This document shows, piece after piece, positions 23,342 to 33,733 of a stretch of DNA of 64,000 nt. The stretch covers positions 434,001 through 498,000 of the forward strand of contig NW_026944392.1 of the NCBI RefSeq assembly GCF_033439725.1, written 5' to 3'. The position numbers were made by a program, and so were the translations under genes. The first letter of the stretch is position 1. Each line of letters opens with the position of its first letter. The notes under the pieces were generated by a model. That model saw nothing but the letters and a program-made list of their open reading frames with translations, had not been told where the DNA came from and searched no databases. Origin of the DNA: Neurospora tetraspora. Its lineage: Eukaryota > Ascomycota > Sordariomycetes > Sordariales > Sordariaceae.

Positions 23342-24325
23342 ATGTCTAACTCGGCCCCACCTCAACCTCCCCAGGCTGGTGGCCTTGGTGCAGGGCAGGG
23401 CAGCCAAGGCCCACCAAATATTGCCGACTACCTTCGTCAACCCGGTTGGCGGGAGCCGCACTGTCCCCGGTGCGCATACCGGGCTGCCAATGTGGGAAAG
23501 GCTTTGCGGAAATATCTCCCTACGGTCAACATTTTGAAAGCGTTAGAAATCATCGGAGAGCTTGCTTGTACAACGCCAGTCGGCGAGGAACAAAGCGGAA
23601 CCCTGTGTGACTGCTGTCGTACTTACAGGCGCGATGTCGAGTTCCACTACCCGCCCGGGAGAGGCTTTGAAGAATCGAGTGCTAGACTATGGAAGAGCCT
23701 ACCTGACCTCGCTGGCCACTGTCTTGATCTTGATGCGAAACCCAACTCGTGGGACATTGGACTCCGAAAAGTAGAACAAGCGTCCAGAGACTTTTTGGCT
23801 TGCTGGCATGAGGTCTGTAGGCAACACGGCAAAGACTTGTTGCAAATGAGCGCCCAGGAGTTGAGGCAAATGGGATGCACGTCCGTTGTAACCGTCCCTG
23901 TCGTCGGGAAGCCCATGGCAGCAAAATCAACATCAGCCGTACCCAGACCAGACGGACCCGGTGTTAGTCTAGGAAGTGTCTTGGACGAAGTTCAAAAGAT
24001 GGGAAAGGACTTCAACAAGTTTGCCAGCAAATTTCACAGCCATGCCGAGAACACGAAGACGGAGATCGAGCTCCTCAATGACACTACGGCACAGCTCGAA
24101 GCCGACTTTGCGAAAATTCAGATCCAGGACAGGGACCTCGCCACCTCTTTGGAGGGTCACTCCGAGAAGCTCATGAGCGAGATCAAGGAGTTGGCGCAGT
24201 TTGTGAAAGCCCAGAGTAGGACGCTTTCGGCGGTGAAGATCCAGGTGGACCGGCTCGCCATCAACTTCAGCAGAGTTGCTTCTGCGGCCTTGGCCACGGC
24301 TGGTACGGGTGAACAGCGCGAGTAG
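23342..24325 (+). CDS. Hypothetical coiled-coil protein, 327 aa
   Basis: One intact frame. After a Pro/Gly/Gln-rich start comes a possible metal site, HCPRCAYR near residue 40 and LCDCCRTYRRD near residue 88. Residues from about 205 to the end form a long predicted coiled coil with regular heptad-like Leu/Ile spacing (LGSVLDEVQKMGKDFNKFAS ... LTSLEGHSEKLMSEIKELAQ-like). The family is not recognised. It ends GEQRE then TAG. The same frame continues open for 15 codons up to a MITE inserted at 24369 and, once the element is removed, for about 75 codons more (see 24326-25001). Confidence 0.75.
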   Translation: MSNSAPPQPPQAGGLGAGQGSQGPPNIADYLRQPGWREPHCPRCAYRAANVGKALRKYLPTVNILKALEIIGELACTTPVGEEQSGTLCDCCRTYRRDVEFHYPPGRGFEESSARLWKSLPDLAGHCLDLDAKPNSWDIGLRKVEQASRDFLACWHEVCRQHGKDLLQMSAQELRQMGCTSVVTVPVVGKPMAAKSTSAVPRPDGPGVSLGSVLDEVQKMGKDFNKFASKFHSHAENTKTEIELLNDTTAQLEADFAKIQIQDRDLATSLEGHSEKLMSEIKELAQFVKAQSRTLSAVKIQVDRLAINFSRVASAALATAGTGEQRE

Positions 24326-24360
24326 TTGGCCGAGGTGGGAACGGAGGAGGGAGACGGCAT

Positions 24361-24368
24361 ATTGCCTG
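24361..24368. repeat. Target site duplication of MITE-2, left copy
   Basis: ATTGCCTG, identical to 24773-24780. Confidence 0.85.
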
Positions 24369-24772
24369 GAGTAAACCTACCCGCACCCACCCCAAACCCT
24401 ACACGCACCCTCTCCCACCACCAACATCCCAAGGAACTCAACATACAAGACTTTTTATACCAAGCTTGGTATAGAATAAGGCACCTTCATAGATCCAAAT
24501 TCTCTATACATTTTCTAGTAATTCCAAACTTGGTGGTTGGCTATAATGAGAGTACGTTGCACAAATCGGACACTGCGAATGCAATTGCCGGCGACGATGA
24601 CTTTCAATAGATTCTTGAGTCAGAGAACCGGCATGTATTGCGGGTTTAGGAACTAAACTATGACCCTGCCAGCTTTGAAGAAGTCTTTGAGCGTTGGGAG
24701 TAAATCATTACCAAGTGTCTTAGAATGGGGAGGGTGCGTATAGGTTTGGGGTGGGTGCGGGTAGGGTTACTC
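24369..24772. mobile_element. MITE-2, hAT-like non-autonomous element (404 bp)
   Basis: Terminal inverted repeats of about 43 bp: the left end starts GAGTAAACCTACCCGCACCC and the right end, read inward, starts GAGTAACCCTACCCGCACCC; both reach ACGCACCCT. It is flanked by a perfect 8-bp duplication ATTGCCTG (24361-24368 and 24773-24780). There is no transposase frame. The repeat shares the pattern GAG-x-AAACCTACCCGCAC ... GCACCCT with the element at 7029-7620, so both belong to one family. The insertion is 43 bp behind a stop codon. Confidence 0.85.
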
Positions 24773-24780
24773 ATTGCCTG
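24773..24780. repeat. Target site duplication of MITE-2, right copy
   Basis: ATTGCCTG, identical to 24361-24368. Confidence 0.85.
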
Positions 24781-25001
24781 ACACAGGTTCTTTTCACGCG
24801 GCACCAGTGGCTCACTCCCAGCTCAGATCAAGACCAGGCAAATACAGGAAGAAGCTTTCCTCACTGTTCGTAGGATGGGGTATTGTCGTAGAGGATAAAG
24901 GTCAGGACAAAGGATTGGGGAGGAAAGGCTCAACTGGCACGAAAAGAAGCGAGGGGACGTTGAGGTCAGATTGGTGGAAAACAAGGAGGATCGGCCATTG
25001 A

Positions 25002-27742
25002 GATGGCCTTTGCCGCATTGTAGATAGCTGATAAGTAAATGGAGACAGAATTGGCATTGGCTTGTGTTGTCAAGGAATTGATCGTTTGGTGGAAGCTGTT
25101 TGAAGGAAGAAGTTCGAACAACCAACCCGTTGGACGAAGGAACTTCCCGCCGACATCGGGACTCTCCCGGTCTCGCCTTCGCTCACATGACCGTTGGCAG
25201 ATGCAGCTTCCCTTCGGACCCGAGGAATTTGGATCATTTGAGCTTCTCGCATATGCGCCTTCCCGTCGACTGTGTGAAATGTGGAGAACGGAGGAGGAGG
25301 ACACCGCAGCGTCGAAGGGCACCTCGCGGACAACAGTCTTCTTCTGCGGATCGGAGATAGCAAGCCCTGGATTCTTGTTAAACTTTGTTTCGTGAAGATC
25401 TGACCCATTGCTGTTCTTTTTGCTCAGAGTACATCGGTTTGCCCCAAGTTTCAAGTCCTCCGTAACTTTCGTGGTCGAGGAACCGCGGATCCAAAGTTTC
25501 TGATGTTGGAAGAGCCATGTTTCATGGACTTCTACTTGGCACGATTCGATCAAAGAACGGGAAGGAATCACTTGCCTAGGTTCCGCAGCAGCCATCACGC
25601 ACTCTGACATTCCCTCCTCCAAGATGGCGACGGAGGCAAGTGCACTTGATGAAGATGACAGGAAGAAGGATCGAATTATACCAGATGGCGGCTAGGGTAG
25701 GCATAATAGACAGCTCAAAACAAGCAGGCAAGTCTTCGACTCACCTTCGAAGTGGAAGCCATTCATGAGCACTTTCGTCGTTATTCTCATACAACACCCA
25801 CAGAAAGCACGCGCTAACTGTCCGCAACAAGCAACGCCATGGTAAACCTCTCTCGTACGAGGAGATCAAGTTTTAATGGTTCATCGGCATAATCACAGGG
25901 GCACACCACCTCCAGATCACGTCTCTCCATTCCTCTGACGCCACCGACCATCCTGCAGCAAAGGACCCATGGCAGCCCGAGCGGTGCATACACAGAACCA
26001 TTTCCGACGTCGGATTCTCGATTTCTGGTCTTTGGTGATACTGCACTGGCTCGAGCAATGCGTCCTCTTCCTGTTGTTCTCTTCTACAACCCATGCTGAT
26101 CCTTGCTTCCTTGTTGTGACAAGTTCGCTTGCTTTGCTCGCCTCGCCCATCTTCTCGGTCAACCTGATCAACCTTGTGCCGCAACTACGAGAACATCCCG
26201 CCGACAAGCACATGTATCGAGTATCGCAGTCTTGCAGCTCACAACTCCAAACCAAGCCACACTTGCTCCAATCCCCGTCTTAATGAAGATAAGATACCAA
26301 CCGTATCCCTCATCGTTCTGACACATGCTAGGGCACGGTAGCTGACACTCTTTTAATATTACAGATACCGAGTTGATCCTACTATAAAGCGGCTAAGGTA
26401 AAATATCAGCACAACGTTGCCGACTCCGTACTTCGCAATATACCCGTCTTGTTTGCTCAACCCGACGGCCGACCCATCCGCTTCCTTGAGAAACAATCAT
26501 CTCGAGTTGTCCTCGCTGAGCCTATGATTTTGAACCTACCTCGAGACCCATCAGATTGGTTCAACGACCTGTACATCACGTTCGAAGTCGATCATAGCTA
26601 AAGGGATCTTCCATGCCGGTCATCTACCTTTAGCTTCATTAATAAGATCTGGAGGACGGTCCCTATCACAACAGGTCGAGTTAATAACAAATGGAGACTT
26701 AATCTGGAGGAGGTGCAGAGATCGCGTTCGGAAGCCTGTCAACCCTACGCCTAAAAGATGGGATGGAAGCAGCTCAATTCCCAGGAATTGAAACCCATGA
26801 CTATTCTAACGGCTCAAGTTGGTAAGCCCAGCGGTCAAAGACAGCACGCGAGATGGTATAACTTCCTACCAAGTTCCCTCAGTCGGTGTCCTGGAGAGGA
26901 AGTCATCTTCAAAGAAGGCCAAAGGCAAGAGTTCGTACAATGCAACCTCCTCGTTCAATATACAAGGTTCATCGCCATATTGATGGTAAAGATCATGGGC
27001 TGGCCCACAAACACGAGCAAGTGTTTCAATTTTCCGGCCCGGGGACGCTCGCCCACGCTGCAAAGAGCAATACTGCTACCTGTTTCAGACGCACACGAGA
27101 TTATCCAGCACTAGCCCTCTTGTCCATGTTACAGCAACGCTGGCTAGTCAAGTGATGTCAGTCCATCATCTTGTATCTCTTTTATTCAGCTTGCTCTCAT
27201 GATGTCGTTTCACGGGCAAAGTTAGTCCGGTTTCGTCTTATCGTCTTGAATTTCTTCTCTATGTGAGGCAAATTGGAGTCTCCATCCAATCATATTAGAG
27301 GGACGCAGAGTGATTCTTCGTCGACGATGGAAGATTTAAGGTGGACGATACCAGTGCAAATCTTCGAGTGGCAGCCGAGTGTCACCACTACATTTCTTGG
27401 CACACCTTCACAGTCAAACAAAAGAGGACAAGGGAATCACTACTAGGAACTGAATTGGAGGCTATACTACTAGGGTCTTCATCACCTCTGTTCTGTGAGC
27501 CCTCCATTCTGGAAGACTTCCTCCTCGAGCTTCATATCCGGCTTCAATGGTTATGTCTGTCCTGCCGTTGGCCGACCATCAGTGGCACTCCAAATCCGCT
27601 TCAAATGAAGCACCCGTGTTCTCTTCCCGTCATAAACTACAGAGCCCGATGCTTGCTAGAATTTCCTTGCTTTGTGACTCTGGTCGTTTCGAAAAAAAAC
27701 CTGCCCGCCAACGGGCCAGCGGTGACAGCGGTGCCCTTAAGC
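25002..27742. other. Region without a confident gene
   Basis: A 218-codon frame at 24966-25622 (minus) and several shorter ones exist but lack domains or splice support. Around 26410-26600 (plus) a frame of about 60 codons reads like protein (for example NIPVLFAQPDGRPIRFLEKQ, DPSDWFNDLYITFEVDHS) and may be a gene remnant; no complete gene can be built around it. Confidence 0.4.
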
Positions 27743-28507
27743 TTAAGGAGTAGCGCCATTGTCGGCAAGCTCCTTCTGGTGCTGGCGGCGGTCTCTTAGG
27801 CGCTGCCTGCAGCCGGCGCATGAAGTCTGGGGAGTCGGAACGACACAGCAGTATTTACAGCTACATGTATACTCCCCACGGGCGTGCCGTTCCTTGACCA
27901 ATCTCTCCTTGGCTCGGCTCATGTAGAACTTGAGATGGCGCGCGCGCTTGGTGGCCCCGGTCTGCTAGACCAGGGCACCACAGACGCCCTCCTTCTTCTC
28001 GTCGTGATGGTCGCAAGTCTGCGTGATGATAATAGGGCCCTCAACGGGAGCAATGGCTGAGGTGCCGGAGGCGTTGGTCGCAGGCCCGACCGGAGTACTG
28101 GTAGGAGAAATGATGTGATTGGTGGTAGCCCCAGTGGGAGACATGCCCGAGTCGGTGCAGTCATTGACTACAGGAATTACCGCAGCGATTGGGGATGCTT
28201 TGCCAGAGGCGTTAGTGCCGAGTCCTAATCCCATGGGAGTAGTCGCAGCAGAAGCAGTGGCTTTGGTTGACTCGTTTGCAACGCGATCTTCCTCGTACTG
28301 GGCAAAGTTGAAGAAGTGCTGCATATCCTCCATGGGCATCTTGAGGTCCCCAACAAGAGCGCCCATCGGGTCCATCTGGTCGACGATGCGGTAAGCTTCC
28401 TCCATCATCTTGATGAACGCCTCATTGTAGTCAGCAATGAAGGTCAGACCGGACGCATTGGGGCGCTGGCCACCGGCGCCGCGCATGGTGGATAAATACG
28501 GCGCCAT
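27743..28507 (-). CDS. Zinc-finger family copy Z1, interrupted by in-frame TAG
   Basis: The start at 28507 gives MAPYLSTMRGAGG, matching the starts of Z2 (MSHYFSTMRGVA) and Z4 (MAPYQSTLRGAGA). An N-terminal motif, DMQHFFNFAQYEEDRV, recurs in Z2. A Ser/Thr/Pro/Gly-rich linker leads to TCDHHDEKKEGVCGALV, then TAG (27967-27965), then QTGATKRARHLKFYMSRAKE and a Cys-rich end, YTCSCKYCC ... SCAGCRQR, with a stop at 27743. The two parts are 180 and 73 residues. The cysteines on both sides of the TAG align with those of copies that have a sense codon here, so the zinc-binding domain is only complete if the TAG is passed. One expected Cys (TKC in other copies) is Arg in this copy. The TAG sits at the top of a near-perfect hairpin (nine-base arms GCCCTGGTC and GACCGGGGC, loop TAGCA). 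Confidence 0.6.
27965..27967 (-). promoter_or_regulatory. Conserved in-frame TAG of copy Z1
   Basis: Context GTC TAG CAG. It lies in the five-base loop of the strongest hairpin of the family and aligns with Trp (TGG) in Z5. Confidence 0.6.
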
Positions 28508-29865
28508 GTTGCCGTATCGTTGAGATGCGAGTTCCTTTGCTAAGGAGATGGTAGCAATGGACGGTATTGATCGAGATCCTTGACTTTCACGTCCCCTGAG
28601 GAGAGCAAAGGTCAACGAAGAGGGTGACTTTAGTGTGTGAAAGGACGAGTCAAGTGGCAGGTCAGGAGTTGCGTGGCAGGCTAAATACCTACTTCTACAG
28701 GATGTCACAATTTTCCCATGGCTCGGCCTATGGTATGGGATCACAGATGAGTGAATGGCAAGGTATTTTGGGCGCCGTTTACGCTCTTGGTGAACTCAGA
28801 TGAAGTTCTCCCCGGCATCCCTGGCTCCTATTATTTTGCTATTCAAATCCTATTGTGTAGTTGCACGCCTTCCCGCGAAAGATGAGATGAAGAACTCAGG
28901 TTTCCCGGGATACTGGAACAGTGGGTCTGTAGTCTGGTCTCCAAAACCTTAACTTGGGCGCAAGATTCTAGCCATCACTGTTCCTTTTGTCAGCCGTTGT
29001 TTTGCCTGCAAGTTGGAGGCTTTTTGTGGCGGCGAGGATCGCATTTGGGTGAGCCATGCTGATGGGCTCCGGACCGGCGTGAAGACCGTCGATGGACTCA
29101 CGGCTAGGGAAAGAACCAAGGAGTCACTAGAAACAAGTATACTAAGTGGGAGTCTATGATTAGGGGCAGCTAGTAAAGTACTATTTATGTTGGAGTCGGA
29201 GCGTGGAAGTCTATCATCTTTGGGAATGTCGTCCCTGACTGCAATCTATGTGCTTAAGCCAGTTCCTCTGACGCTTTCCATCTGCTTTCCCTAGTCCACC
29301 AGCCGCATCTTCATCTTCAGGTTTCCTCGTCAAAGGAGCGACATCAATCTCGGTGTTGCCGAAGTAATAGCAGGAATACCAACAGAAGCCAAGACGCATT
29401 GACGCGACATAGCCGGGCCAATGAAGGCTAAAATGACAGCCTCGACCGGAGCAATGGCTGAGGTGCTGGAGGCAAGTGCCCGTGACGATGATAGGACCGC
29501 CGACGGTATTCGGACATATGGAGCTGTCGTCGGCGAGTAGCTGTTACGTTAGGAAGAAATGAAGAAGTCACCAGCAAGGTAGAGGTATATAACGTTGCAT
29601 TCATGAAAGGCTACTGGGGTATCATTGAGGATAAAGTCGGAAAGTCTACATCATCGAAAATCTCGTCGCCGACTGCAATCTATGTGCCTAAGCCAGTTCC
29701 TCCGATCATCTTCATCTGTCTTTCCTTCCGGCAGTCCACCACCAGGACCCCAATTTCCACCCCTGTCAAAGAGAAGCGATGTGACTTGGTGCTAATTGCA
29801 TCTACTTCCTTTCGATCCCCCAGACCATCTCGTCATCACAGGACATGGTCGCGGTTCCAGTTCCC
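28508..29865. other. Spacer with decayed family fragments
   Basis: No intact gene. A segment at about 29436-29465 is nearly identical to Z1 at 28038-28070 (GCAATGGCTGAGGTGC followed by TGGAGGC, against CGGAGGC). Segments at about 29226-29300 and 29646-29735 resemble each other (TGACTGCAATCTATGTGC or close). These look like remnants of duplicated copies of the zinc-finger family. Confidence 0.45.
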
Positions 29866-30441
29866 TCAAGCCGAGGAAGCAGCACCGCCGCCGGTAGGCG
29901 GGTCGCCATTTCCAGCGAGGGCCAGCTTCTTGCGCAGACGGCGAGCCCTGAGGCGCTGCCTGCAAGCGTCGCAGCTGGTGTTGGGGGTAGCCACAGGGCC
30001 GCAGTACTTTCCTGAGCACGTGTACTGGCCATTCCTGAGACGTTGAGCCACCAAGCGCTCGGTTGCCCTCGACCTGTGAAACTTCAAGTGCTTCACGCAA
30101 AGATGGGCACCGGGTTGCTAAGCCAGGGCGCCACATGCGATCGCCATGTTGTTGGTCTTAAAGTCGCAGGTGTCGGTGACAATGATGGGCGCACCGGCGG
30201 CCGGTGCGGGACCAGGAACCGTGGCATTCCCGGGGGTAGGGCCGGGAGCCGGAGTAGGTGCGTAGGCATCAATGCCGATCGCAGGCTCGGTGACAGGTGT
30301 GCTCGGCATCGCGTTGGCCATTTCGGCAACACGATCCTGCTCGTATCGCTCGAAGTTGAAGAACGCGCTCATGTCTTCCTTAGACATGTGGTGATCGTCG
30401 CTGTCCGCGACACCGCGCATGGTGCTGAAGTAATGCGACAT
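29866..30441 (-). CDS. Zinc-finger family copy Z2, interrupted by in-frame TAG
   Basis: Begins MSHYFSTMRGVADSDDHH and has the motif DMSAFFNFERYEQDRV, as in Z1. A Pro/Ala/Gly linker leads to IIVTDTCDFKTNNMAIACGALA, then TAG (30120-30118), then QPGAHLCVKHLKFHRSRATE and YTCSGKYCGP ... TSCDACRQR with a basic tail to the stop at 29866. The parts are 107 and 83 residues. Just upstream of the ATG the frame EALNGFANTDS follows an AG acceptor, with a GTATGT donor further up near 30515, and the same arrangement is seen in the fragment at 31447-31610. The true start may therefore lie in an upstream exon. The TAG lies in the loop of an imperfect hairpin (arms GGCGCC and GGTGCC). Confidence 0.6.
30118..30120 (-). 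promoter_or_regulatory. Conserved in-frame TAG of copy Z2
   Basis: Context GCT TAG CAA, between CGALA and QPGAH. Same alignment position as in the other copies. Confidence 0.55.
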
Positions 30442-31446
30442 ACTGTCCGTATTCGCAAAGCCGTTGAGTGCTTCCTGATGTTAGCGCGGATCCTCGTATG
30501 CAGTTGCCAATGAACATACGTAGATGTACTCCTTGAGGGTTGGTCAAGAAATGTGACTCGAGGCTACGGAGGTGAGATTCAAGTGGCAGGTCAGGATGTT
30601 GTGTGGGAGGAATCTTTGGGAGAAATACTCCCTTAGTAACCATAGCGGGAAAATCCAATCTGTGATATTGGAAGTCCAGGTTGTACCTCCATGACTTCTA
30701 ATGTTGAAAAAACTTCCAAAGTTGAAGGCGCTATAATATAGGGCATTGCACTTGGGTCGGCCCCTGGACTTGGGTCGGGTCGGAAACTTAGAATTTCTCA
30801 AAGTCTCAAAGTCTCAAAGTCCTTCCTTCCCACCTTCCGCCCCAAATATCGCACTTCCCCTTTATAACCAGAAAGAACCAACCTCAAGGTCAGAAACAAC
30901 CATTTGGCTCAGTGGCCAAGTGGTTAATGAAGTAGTTCTTCATTTTCATTCGCATTCGTGACCCATGTTCGATTCCTGTTCGTGACCAACTTTTTGAACT
31001 CGTCCCCGGCCACCCGACCGGTGCATAGAAAGATATTAATAGAACTACTTCTAGAAGACTTTGGCCTTCTGGAAATTAGAAAGTAAAGTACCTAGAAGTA
31101 AGCTCTCTATCCTTTTGCTTATAGGGAGTTCAACATTGGATGTTAAACCAACATTGGAGGTTTTAGTCTGATCTAATGTTTTGTTTACATTGATTCCTGG
31201 ACTAAACATCCGATGTCATGGGGTGCATATTCCCAGTACGGAATTCCACTTAGAGGTACTTTCCGATGGTTTGGACGATATTCCGGGTCGTTTATGCCCT
31301 TTGGAGAATCCAGAGGAAGTGAATTACCCGGCCTTCCTGAGCTCCTATTATCCTCCTATGGAGATCCTATTGTGTTGTTGCCCGCCTGCCTCAGAAACAT
31401 CGGACGAAATATCTCAAATATCGGACGAAATCGCATAACTCAGGTT

Positions 31447-31610
31447 TCACGGGATGAGTACGCTAAAACCTATAATGTTGGCGTGCAGCTGCCCCGAGTC
31501 GTTGTGGGTAGTAGTGCTGTCGGCGACGCCGCACATGGTGTTGAAGTACAAGGACATGTCGTCTGTGGCGGAAAAGCCGTGGACTGTTTCCTGAGTATAT
31601 CTGTCAGTCA
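31447..31610 (-). pseudogene. N-terminal fragment of the zinc-finger family
   Basis: The frame reads ETVHGFSATDDMSLYFNTMCGVADSTTTH, closely parallel to EALNGFANTDSMSHYFSTMRGVADSDDHH of Z2, and is then lost at a stop at 31447. No zinc-binding part follows downstream. It is a truncated duplicate. Confidence 0.5.
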
Positions 31611-31810
31611 ATTCTGACAGGCATCGTAGCTGGATATCTCTATTATTCATATCACGGCCCACACAAGGCCTTATCATGATCATCTGGAATCACTGTCAGG
31701 AACCGAACCGAGAGAGCGAATAGAGCGAGTACCTAGGTAGGTAGTTAAAGAGGTTTGTGAGATTTGATGCTAGCATACAAGTGTATCTTCCAGTACCATT
31801 ACTTGTATCT

Positions 31811-32580
31811 TCATCTGTAGAATCCTAGTACTGGAGGTTCGTAATTCTTCTTCTTCTTCGAGTTCTTCTCGACCCTGCCTGCCAACACACCGCCAGTGGC
31901 GGCGGTGCCTTTGGCTTTGGCAGAGGTGGCCTTGCTGCTGCAAGCCTTGGTGTTGCTAGAATCTCCGCCCTTCTTCGACTGCCGGTAATCGGCAGACCGC
32001 TGCTTGCACGCAGCACAGACAGTGTTGGGTTGGTCAACTACCCGGCAGTATCTGCCCGAGGACGTCCACTCGCCTCTCATCAGGCGCTCGTTCACCAAGG
32101 CGCGGGCTGCTTTACTCATGTAGAAGTCCATATTCAGGTTTCCCTCCCTGAAGGGAGAAAGATTGATCTCGGTGTTGATCAAATCTACTTCGTCTCGCTT
32201 TTGGAGACCTGTTGAAGCCGTGACGGCGAGATTGACGAATGAAGTGGTAGTAAATTGAAGGAGGTGGTCAGCCAGAACAACTGGCCAGAATGCTGGATGT
32301 ATGACTTGTATATATCACAGTCGACATACTTGGAAATGTCACGATGATTTAGAAACCTGTTATAGTTTGGAGACAAAAGGAACGTATCTGGGATTCGAGG
32401 CTAGCCTACAGCGGGAGTTCAAAGGTCAACTAGACGTCTAGTACTAGGTGATGATCCGTAACTTCGATCCATCCTGCAGCCGAGATCCTTGTCGCAAGTG
32501 GAAGTAATTACAAGAGGTGCTCTGGCAGCCGGGGCTGCGATGGGAGCCGCCACCGGACCGGGGACCGGGATGGGCATGGC
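31811..32580 (-). pseudogene. Decayed zinc-finger family copy Z3
   Basis: The upstream half is recognisable at 32580-32447 (Pro/Ala linker, then LVITSTCDKDLGC). About 260 bp of non-matching sequence follows. The downstream half at 32182-31811 has NMDFYMSKAARALVNERLMRGEW, then TSSGRYCRVV ... TVCAACKQR and the C-terminal motif GGVLAGRVEKNSKKKK. The first Cys of the CxxC-type pair is Ser here. The LV-TAG-QPG junction itself is missing. It is a broken paralog most similar to Z4. Confidence 0.5.
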
Positions 32581-33010
32581 AGTGAGAGAGAAAGCCCGCT
32601 CGAAAGTATTCAGGGTAGTATTTCTATGGGACTCTGTGGGAAGTAATGGAGGGTGGCTTATTCCTTAGGTGATAGTGATAGTCCTGTAGTTCGGACGAGG
32701 TATGCCGATGGAAGAAGTTCGTGATGTTTTATCGTATATATCACAGTCGATATGCATGATCTTATCACAATTATCTATAATTCCCAATAGTCACGGAAAA
32801 GGGAAAGAATGAAAGAATACGTAAAAAGAAGAATATGGAAGGTAGGATTCGACGATGCGAGTAGGTCAACCGAAGTACATCTATCTGTGATGACTGAACA
32901 GAACCATGAAAGATGTCGAGGTGAACTTCAATCCGTCTTCCAGTCGTGATATCCTGCCGTCTTTCCCCCTACCGGTATTCCCAACTCCGGCATCTTGTCT
33001 CCGAAGGTCC

Positions 33011-33733
33011 CTAGTTCTTCGCCTCCGTCAGGGACTGGCGGTAGTCCCTGCTGCGCTGCCTGCACGCAGCGCAGACTGTGTTGGGTTGCTCGACAACCCC
33101 GCAGTACCTGCCTGAGCAGGTCCATTCGCCTCTCATGAGGCGTTCCGTGACCAAAGCGCGCTTCGCCATACTCATATAACAAGCGAGATGGTTAAAGCAA
33201 CGGTGTGCGCCGGGCTGCTAGGCCGGCTGACCACAGATGATACCGTTGCGTAGGACTTTGTTGCAAGTTGAGATGGCAGCGAGAGGCTGCATGGTGGGCA
33301 CAAGGAGCGGGCCGGCGGAATGGAGGTGGTTGCCAGGCTCTAAGTCGGCGTGAAAGTCGTTGATAGGACTGTTGCCGGGCTCCAAGTTGGCGTGACCGGC
33401 AGAATGGAAGTTGTTGCCGGGCTCTATGTCGGCGTGAAAGTCGTTGATAGGATTGTTACCGGGCTCCAAGCCGCCGTGAAAGTCGGTGTTGGGATTGACG
33501 TTGAAGTAATCTTCGGAGGGAGGAATGGCCATGTTGGCCTCTTCAACGGTGCCAGGACCGGCTGAGGCAGCTTGAGTAACCTCGCTGTTGGGAGCAACTT
33601 GGATATCCTCCATGATGCGAACAATAGTGTTCTGGATGGCATCATGGTAGTTGGAAGGATCCATCTGACCGCGATTGTTGACGCCCTCGCCGCCAGCACC
33701 AGCGCCGCGCAGGGTTGACTGGTAAGGAGCCAT
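33011..33733 (-). CDS. Zinc-finger family copy Z4, interrupted by in-frame TAG
   Basis: Starts MAPYQSTLRGAGAGGEG. The middle contains tandem repeats of a unit like NDFHADLEPGNN (about residues 95-150), also visible as DNA repeats at 33321-33490. The zinc-binding region starts ISTCNKVLRNGIICGQPA, then TAG (33220-33218), then QPGAHRCFNHLACYMSMAKR, WTCSGRYCGVVEQP and TVCAACRQR, ending EAKN at 33011. The parts are 171 and 68 residues. All cysteines and the His expected from the other copies are present behind the TAG. Hairpin arms GCCGG and CCGGC enclose a loop CCTAGCAGC that holds the TAG. Confidence 0.6.
33218..33220 (-). promoter_or_regulatory. Conserved in-frame TAG of copy Z4
   Basis: Context GCC TAG CAG, between CGQPA and QPGAH; it lies in a hairpin loop with five-base perfect arms. 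Confidence 0.6.

Larger units (their letters stand above)
24326..25001 (+). other. In-frame extension behind the TAG of the coiled-coil gene, split by MITE-2
   Basis: After the TAG (24323-24325) the frame reads LAEVGTEEGDGILP and is then cut by the element at 24369-24772. Element plus its 8-bp duplication is 412 bp, so the frame beyond it (DTGSFHAAPVAHSQLRSRPG ... to the stop at 25001) is in phase with the upstream gene. The pre-insertion sequence therefore had an extension of about 90 codons, Lys/Arg/Gly-rich at its end. This could be coding sequence reached by recoding of the TAG, or chance openness of a 3' UTR. Confidence 0.35.

Noticed and set aside
24966-25622. 218-codon minus-strand frame
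   Set aside because: No domain, mixed composition, overlaps the in-phase extension on the other strand; kept only as a remark.
30905-31000. tRNA-like stretch with A-box-like TGGCCAAGTGG, B-box-like GTTCGATTCC and a following T run
   Set aside because: The acceptor and T stems do not pair, so no cloverleaf can be drawn. At most a tRNA-derived remnant.
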